From the NCBI GenBank assembly GCA_026392465.1, contig JAPLCA010000013.1:62001-126000 (forward strand): 64,000 nt of DNA, given 5' to 3'. Numbering within the stretch: the stretch's first letter is position 1; each line of letters opens with the position of its first letter. The notes below the pieces were generated by a model. The model was not told the DNA's origin, did no database searches, and worked only from the letters and a program-made list of their open reading frames with translations. Positions 62,223-64,000 of the stretch are shown here, piece after piece. A program made the position numbers and the translations under genes. The stretch is from Propionibacteriales bacterium (GTDB lineage: Bacteria; Actinomycetota; Actinomycetes; Propionibacteriales; Nocardioidaceae).

Positions 62223-63794
62223 ATGAGCGAGACAACCACCGCAGCATCCGCCACCCGGGCCACCGCCCCGTGGTGGACCGGCGCGCTGTCGGGACTGCTC
62301 GCCGCGGTCGCGGGCGTCGCCCTCGGATCGGGTGCGGCGACGCTCCTCGGCGTTCCGACCCCGATCGAGTCGGTCGGCAACCGGGTGATCGACCTCGTCC
62401 CGAGGCCGCTCAAGGAGTTCGCCATCGAGCAGTTCGGGACGAACGACAAGCCCGTGCTCATCGGCAGCGTCGCCGCGACCCTCCTGGTCGCCGCGGCCGT
62501 CGCCGGTTGGTTGGGCCTGCGACGGCCGCGGCTCGCCCTCGGCATCACCGCCCTGCTGGGCCTGGCCGCCTTCGTGACCGCCGCTCTCGACCGCACGTCG
62601 ACCGCGAACATCGTCGTCACGGTGATCCCCTCGCTCGTCACGCTGGCCGCGAGCCTGCTGCTGCTGGCCCGTCTGCTCAAGGCGCTCGAGCTGTCCCGCA
62701 AGGTCGGCGACGAGACCCCCGCCGGCTTCGACCGCCGTGCGTTCCTGCAGGCCGTGCTCGTCGCCAGCGCCGCGATGGCGATCGGCGGCGGCGTGACCCG
62801 GTTCCTCGGCTCGTCGGCGGCCAAGGACTCCCGCGCCGGCATCAGGCTCCCCCAGCCCGCGACCCCGGCCCCGGCCGTCCCGGCGGGCGCCCAGGCCGAC
62901 GTGAAGGGCATCAGCCCCTACGTCACGCCGAACCGCGACTTCTACCGCATCGACACCGCCCTGCGCGTCCCGCAGGTCCCGGCCGACACCTTCAACCTGC
63001 GCATCCACGGCATGGTCGAGAAGGAGCTCAACCTCTCCTTCGAGGACCTGCTCAAGGAGCGTCTGGTCGAGAACCGGATCACCCTCACCTGCGTCTCGAA
63101 CGAGGTCGGCGGCCCCTACGTCGGCAACGCCGCCTGGCTCGGCGTGCCCGTGGCCGAGCTGCTCGCCCGGGCCGGCGTCAAGGACGGCGCCGACGCGGTC
63201 AAGACGACCAGCGCCGACGACATGACCATCGGCACGCCCCTGGAGGCGCTCACCGACACCGGGCGCGGCGCCCTGATCGCCGTCGGCATGAACGGCGAGC
63301 CGCTCCCGCTGGAGCACGGCTTCCCGGTGCGCATGGTCGTCCCCGGCCTCTACGGCTACGTCTCGGCGACCAAGTGGCTGGTCGACATCGAGGTCACGAA
63401 GTTCTCGGACTTCAAGGCCTACTGGTCGACCCGTGGCTACTCCGAGGAGGCGCCCATCAAGCTCTCCTCCCGCATCGACGTCCCCAAGGCGTTCGAGGCC
63501 CTCCCGCGCGACAACGTCCGCATCGGCGGCGTCGCCTGGGCCCAGTCCGTCGGCATCGAGCGCGTCGAGGTGAAGATCGACGAGGGCGACTGGCAGGACG
63601 TCGACCTCGCCGCCCAGGACAACGTCAACACGTGGCGTCAGTGGTCCTGGACCTGGGAGGACGCCACCGAGGGCACCCACCAGGTGACCGTCCGGGCGAC
63701 CGACGCCGACGGCACCACACAGACTTCCGACCGGGTGCCCATCGCACCGGACGGATCGACCGGCTGGCACAACGTCAGGTTCCGCGTCGAGTAG
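62223..63794 (+). CDS. Membrane-anchored molybdopterin-dependent oxidoreductase (sulfite oxidase-like)
   Basis: 523 aa from ATG 62223. Four hydrophobic helices in the first ~200 residues (for example LSGLLAAVAGVALGSGAATL), then the Mo-cofactor domain (~250-400) with the metal-ligand Cys in RITLTCVSNEVGG and a C-terminal immunoglobulin-like dimerisation domain. Likely an extracytoplasmic oxidase. A GTG at 62181 would extend it by 14 codons, but the SigK-like promoter lies over that stretch, favouring 62223. Co-transcribed with the lipoprotein 32 nt downstream. Confidence 0.88.
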   Translation: MSETTTAASATRATAPWWTGALSGLLAAVAGVALGSGAATLLGVPTPIESVGNRVIDLVPRPLKEFAIEQFGTNDKPVLIGSVAATLLVAAAVAGWLGLRRPRLALGITALLGLAAFVTAALDRTSTANIVVTVIPSLVTLAASLLLLARLLKALELSRKVGDETPAGFDRRAFLQAVLVASAAMAIGGGVTRFLGSSAAKDSRAGIRLPQPATPAPAVPAGAQADVKGISPYVTPNRDFYRIDTALRVPQVPADTFNLRIHGMVEKELNLSFEDLLKERLVENRITLTCVSNEVGGPYVGNAAWLGVPVAELLARAGVKDGADAVKTTSADDMTIGTPLEALTDTGRGALIAVGMNGEPLPLEHGFPVRMVVPGLYGYVSATKWLVDIEVTKFSDFKAYWSTRGYSEEAPIKLSSRIDVPKAFEALPRDNVRIGGVAWAQSVGIERVEVKIDEGDWQDVDLAAQDNVNTWRQWSWTWEDATEGTHQVTVRATDADGTTQTSDRVPIAPDGSTGWHNVRFRVE

Positions 63795-63826
63795 CAGGAC
63801 GACACACCCAACCAAGGAGAAGAAAC

Positions 63827-64000
63827 ATGCGCACGACCACCAAGAGCAAGAGCCTCGCGATCGCAGCCGTGGCCTCGCTGTCCCTGTTCACCGCGGCCTG
63901 CGGCTCGTCCAGCGACGACAACGCCTCGTCCGACAGCGAGTCCTCCTCGACCCCGTCGTCGGAGGCCGCGTCCGACGCCGGCGCCGACCTCGTCGGCCCG
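63827..64000 (+). CDS. Secreted lipoprotein, probably fasciclin-domain (3' end outside window)
   Basis: 58 codons visible. Lipoprotein signal with lipobox FTAAC (Cys ~25), then a Ser/Asp linker ending DAGADLVGP. In related actinobacteria a fasciclin (MPT70/MPT83-like) protein follows the molybdopterin oxidoreductase and begins in this way, so fasciclin is likely but the domain is not in view. AAGGAGA is 6 nt before the ATG. Probably SigK-controlled with its upstream neighbour. Confidence 0.7.
   Translation, partial: MRTTTKSKSLAIAAVASLSLFTAACGSSSDDNASSDSESSSTPSSEAASDAGADLVGP

Overview
The window is GC-rich, densely packed DNA from an actinobacterium. Gene families and style (many 4-base ATGA/GTGA start-stop overlaps, GTG starts, leaderless-type promoters, SCO4848-like, Pr6Pr, DUF222-HNH and SigK-type genes) fit a Nocardioidaceae-like soil or environmental organism such as Aeromicrobium or Nocardioides. 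The genus is inference only. I see about 66 protein-coding genes (two of them broken), no rRNA or tRNA, no insertion sequence and no CRISPR array. No intergenic gap exceeds 300 bp.

Layout. 1-2.06 kb: an AAA ATPase (cut by the window edge) and a TPR membrane protein. 2.08-5.5 kb: hotdog thioesterase, serA behind what looks like a ZTP riboswitch, manA, DUF4389. 5.6-11.5 kb: housekeeping and accessory genes (sirtuin, TetR, Pr6Pr, NERD, PhzF, DUF1697, GlsB, lipid kinase). 11.5-15.8 kb: two flavin/NADPH reductases and a PadR regulator with a palindromic operator. 15.8-18.3 kb: a polar amino acid ABC transporter operon. 18.3-18.9 kb: a VapBC toxin-antitoxin locus whose toxin is frameshifted. 19-24.8 kb: lactate-type oxidase coupled to an adenylate cyclase, then RidA/MarR, FMO, DUF2000/AraC and TetR. 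24.9-35.2 kb: sterol and fatty-acid catabolism (secreted cholesterol oxidase, alpha-methylacyl-CoA racemase, acyl-CoA dehydrogenase, thiolase, FadB-type fusion) with a MerR regulator and a shared inverted-repeat operator. A TerC exporter with a Mn2+ (yybP-ykoY) riboswitch is embedded there.

35.3-46.2 kb is the accessory region: a broken DUF222/HNH gene, an XRE regulator, a Type III-like restriction-modification pair whose methyltransferase has an AT-richer recognition region, an EcsC-like protein, a winged-helix protein and an AAA ATPase. The ATPase promoter carries a long, nearly perfect palindrome. 46.2-50.2 kb: a four-gene iron-siderophore ABC uptake operon with an iron-box-like site. 50.3-57.2 kb: methyltransferase, APC permease, NAD(P)-binding/DUF2867, OsmC, EAL phosphodiesterase, AraC, DUF1772. 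57.3-60.5 kb: a second small catabolic cluster (SDR; hydrolase-crotonase-nitroreductase operon). 60.6-64 kb: an uncharacterised protein, then a molybdopterin oxidoreductase and a secreted lipoprotein behind a SigK-like promoter.

Two window-wide patterns stand out. First, convergent gene pairs either abut or overlap, or are separated by a roughly 80-120 bp gap holding a long near-perfect palindrome (four cases, two clearly one sequence family with compensatory changes). Second, at least 20 genes have a TAnnnT hexamer 6-7 nt before the start codon, the signature of leaderless transcripts.
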